Program-made: the position numbers and the translations under genes
The notes under the pieces: generated by a model
Database searches by the model: none
Seen by the model: the letters and a program-made list of their open reading frames with translations, nothing else
What the model was told of the DNA's origin: nothing
Shown here: positions 62,859 through 64,000 of the stretch, piece by piece
Numbering within the stretch: the first letter of the stretch is position 1
Layout of the letters: every line of letters begins with the position of its first letter
DNA from: an uncultured Pseudomonadota bacterium
GTDB taxonomy: Bacteria > Pseudomonadota > Gammaproteobacteria > Steroidobacterales > Steroidobacteraceae
Reading direction: 5' to 3'
DNA length: 64,000 bases
Assembly: GCA_903862885.1 (NCBI GenBank)
Contig: CAIOZU010000014.1
Location: forward strand, 62,001-126,000

Positions 62859-64000
62859 ATGTTGCCGGTCATCGCCATCGTCGGGCGTCCTAACGTCGGT
62901 AAGTCGACGCTATTTAATGTACTAACGGGCACGCGGGATGCACTGGTTGCCGACTTGCCGGGACTGACCCGTGACCGGCAGTATGGCTATGGTCGTAAGG
63001 GGGGTCGCTACCTAGTGGTCGACACCGGCGGCTTGGTCGTTGATCCATCGGGTCTTGAGACACTGATGGCGGCACAGACCGAACACGCGGTGGCTGAGTG
63101 CGACCGTGTCCTTTTTATGGTCGATGTGCGCGCCGGTCCGTTACCTGAGGACCGATTCGTGGCGGAACGCCTTCGACGTTCCGGTAAGCCAGTCATTTTG
63201 GTTGTTAATAAAGCCGAAGGTATGGAAGCCGATCTTGCTGGCTTCGAGTTTCATGCGTTGGGTGTTGGTGCGCCGGTGGCGATATCAGCTGCTCACGGTC
63301 ATGGTATCGAAGCGCTGATTGAGCAGATGTTGGTCGGCATTGCCGTGCCGCCAGAGGCTGAGGAGTACCCTTCCGAAGACACTATTCGCATTGCGGTAGT
63401 CGGTAGGCCTAACGTGGGTAAGTCCACTTTGATTAATCGCCTGATTGGCGAGGAGCGGTTGGTCGCTTTTGATCAGCCAGGCACGACACGTGACAGTGTG
63501 CATGTCCCCTTTGAGCGGGATGGTCGTCATTACATGCTGATTGATACGGCGGGTGTGCGACGCCGCTCCCGAGTTGAGGATGCAGTTGAGAAGTTCAGTG
63601 TCATTAAGGCGCTGCAGGCGATTGATGAAGCCCATGTGGTGATTGGGGTGATCGATGGTCACGAGACGGTCGCTGACCAAGACGCAACGCTGTTGGGTTT
63701 AGTCGCAGAACGAGGGCGGGCGCTCTTGCTGGCGGTTAATAAGTGGGATCACATTCCGCCTGATCAGCGTGATCATATTCGCAATCAATTAGCGCTTAAG
63801 TTGCCGTTTCTGGACTTCGCGCCTCAGCATTTTATTTCAGCACTGCATGGCACGGGTGTCGGCGATTTATTGGGAGCGGCGTGGAAAGCGGCGCAGGCGG
63901 CACTCAAAGAGTTGCCAACTCCAGAGCTCACTCGGGTGCTCGAAAAAGCGCTAGAGGCGCATCAACCGCCCTTGGTGCGGGGCAGACGAATCAAGCTTCG
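62859..64000 (+). CDS. der: Ribosome-assembly GTPase Der, C-terminus cut by window edge
   Basis: Twin-GTPase needed for 50S ribosome assembly. 380 residues visible of about 470. First G domain: GRPNVGKST (P-loop), [17 protein letters not shown]. Second G domain: GRPNVGKST near 185, PGTTRDS, DTAG, NKWD. The C-terminal KH-like domain begins ([12 protein letters not shown]) and is truncated. AAGGAGG lies 10 nt before the ATG. It closes the hisS-yfgM-bamB-der block. Confidence 0.95.
   Translation, partial: MLPVIAIVGRPNVGKSTLFNVLTGTRDALVADLPGLTRDRQYGYGRKGGRYLVVDTGGLVVDPSGLETLMAAQTEHAVAECDRVLFMVDVRAGPLPEDRFVAERLRRSGKPVILVVNKAEGMEADLAGFEFHALGVGAPVAISAAHGHGIEALIEQMLVGIAVPPEAEEYPSEDTIRIAVVGRPNVGKSTLINRLIGEERLVAFDQPGTTRDSVHVPFERDGRHYMLIDTAGVRRRSRVEDAVEKFSVIKALQAIDEAHVVIGVIDGHETVADQDATLLGLVAERGRALLLAVNKWDHIPPDQRDHIRNQLALKLPFLDFAPQHFISALHGTGVGDLLGAAWKAAQAALKELPTPELTRVLEKALEAHQPPLVRGRRIKL

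Overview
The window reads as chromosomal DNA of a gammaproteobacterium of moderately high GC content. Two gene orders support this. One is queA-tgt-yajC-secD-secF, with xerD-dsbC nearby. The other is suhB divergent from trmJ, then iscS/iscU/iscA-like genes, ndk, rlmN, pilF, rodZ, hisS, yfgM, bamB and der. Both resemble E. coli and relatives but with losses: no ispG before hisS, no hscBA after iscA, no recJ after dsbC. I see no phage, transposase, integron, CRISPR array or other mobile element; the tyrosine recombinase is the housekeeping XerD. Almost every base lies in or next to a gene, and no gene-free stretch exceeds 300 bases.

Layout. 1-2.9 kb: a class I photolyase cut by the window edge, the heat-shock protease HtpX and a small winged-helix regulator. 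2.9-9.6 kb: a minus-strand lipid A aminoarabinose operon (arnT-arnB-arnC-arnA split into two genes-arnD). 9.8-13.8 kb: the DnaJ-like CbpA, a FixL/FixJ-like oxygen-sensing two-component pair and an acidic-tailed small protein. 14-16.5 kb: proBA. 16.5-22 kb: a molybdenum cofactor operon (a small periplasmic protein, moeA, moaA, moaC, mobA, moaD, and a MoaE-MoeB-rhodanese fusion). 22-29 kb: a metallo-hydrolase with a ModF-like twin ATPase, a PhzF-like protein, a PnuC-like transporter coupled to a small-molecule kinase, an outer-membrane barrel, a 2Fe-2S ferredoxin and gpmA. 29-38 kb: one long minus-strand operon (M16 peptidase pair, ETF-ubiquinone oxidoreductase, GST, acetoacetyl-CoA synthetase, ZapE, MarR). 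38-41 kb: an SDR reductase, a thiolase and an acyltransferase. 41-46 kb: xerD-dsbC, FdxA, a Nudix hydrolase, tRNA-Leu(CAA), queA-tgt. 46-53 kb: yajC-secDF, kup and an APC-family permease. 53-64 kb: the suhB/trmJ-to-der block.

How the genes fit together. The arn genes would add L-Ara4N to lipid A. The moa/moe genes form a near-complete molybdopterin pathway in which sulfur transfer, MoaD activation and the large synthase subunit share one polypeptide. ETF-QO, acetoacetyl-CoA synthetase, thiolase and the SDR point to acyl-CoA and ketone-body or acetoacetate metabolism. The FixL-like kinase keeps the haem-ligand histidine, so oxygen probably controls something outside the window.

Most novel-looking items: the MoaE-MoeB-rhodanese fusion with its His/Cys-rich linker, the IscU-like scaffold missing its third cysteine, the PnuC-kinase pair, PilF without a lipobox, and a photolyase whose natural start codon is ATC. 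I found nothing that is clearly a new multi-gene system.
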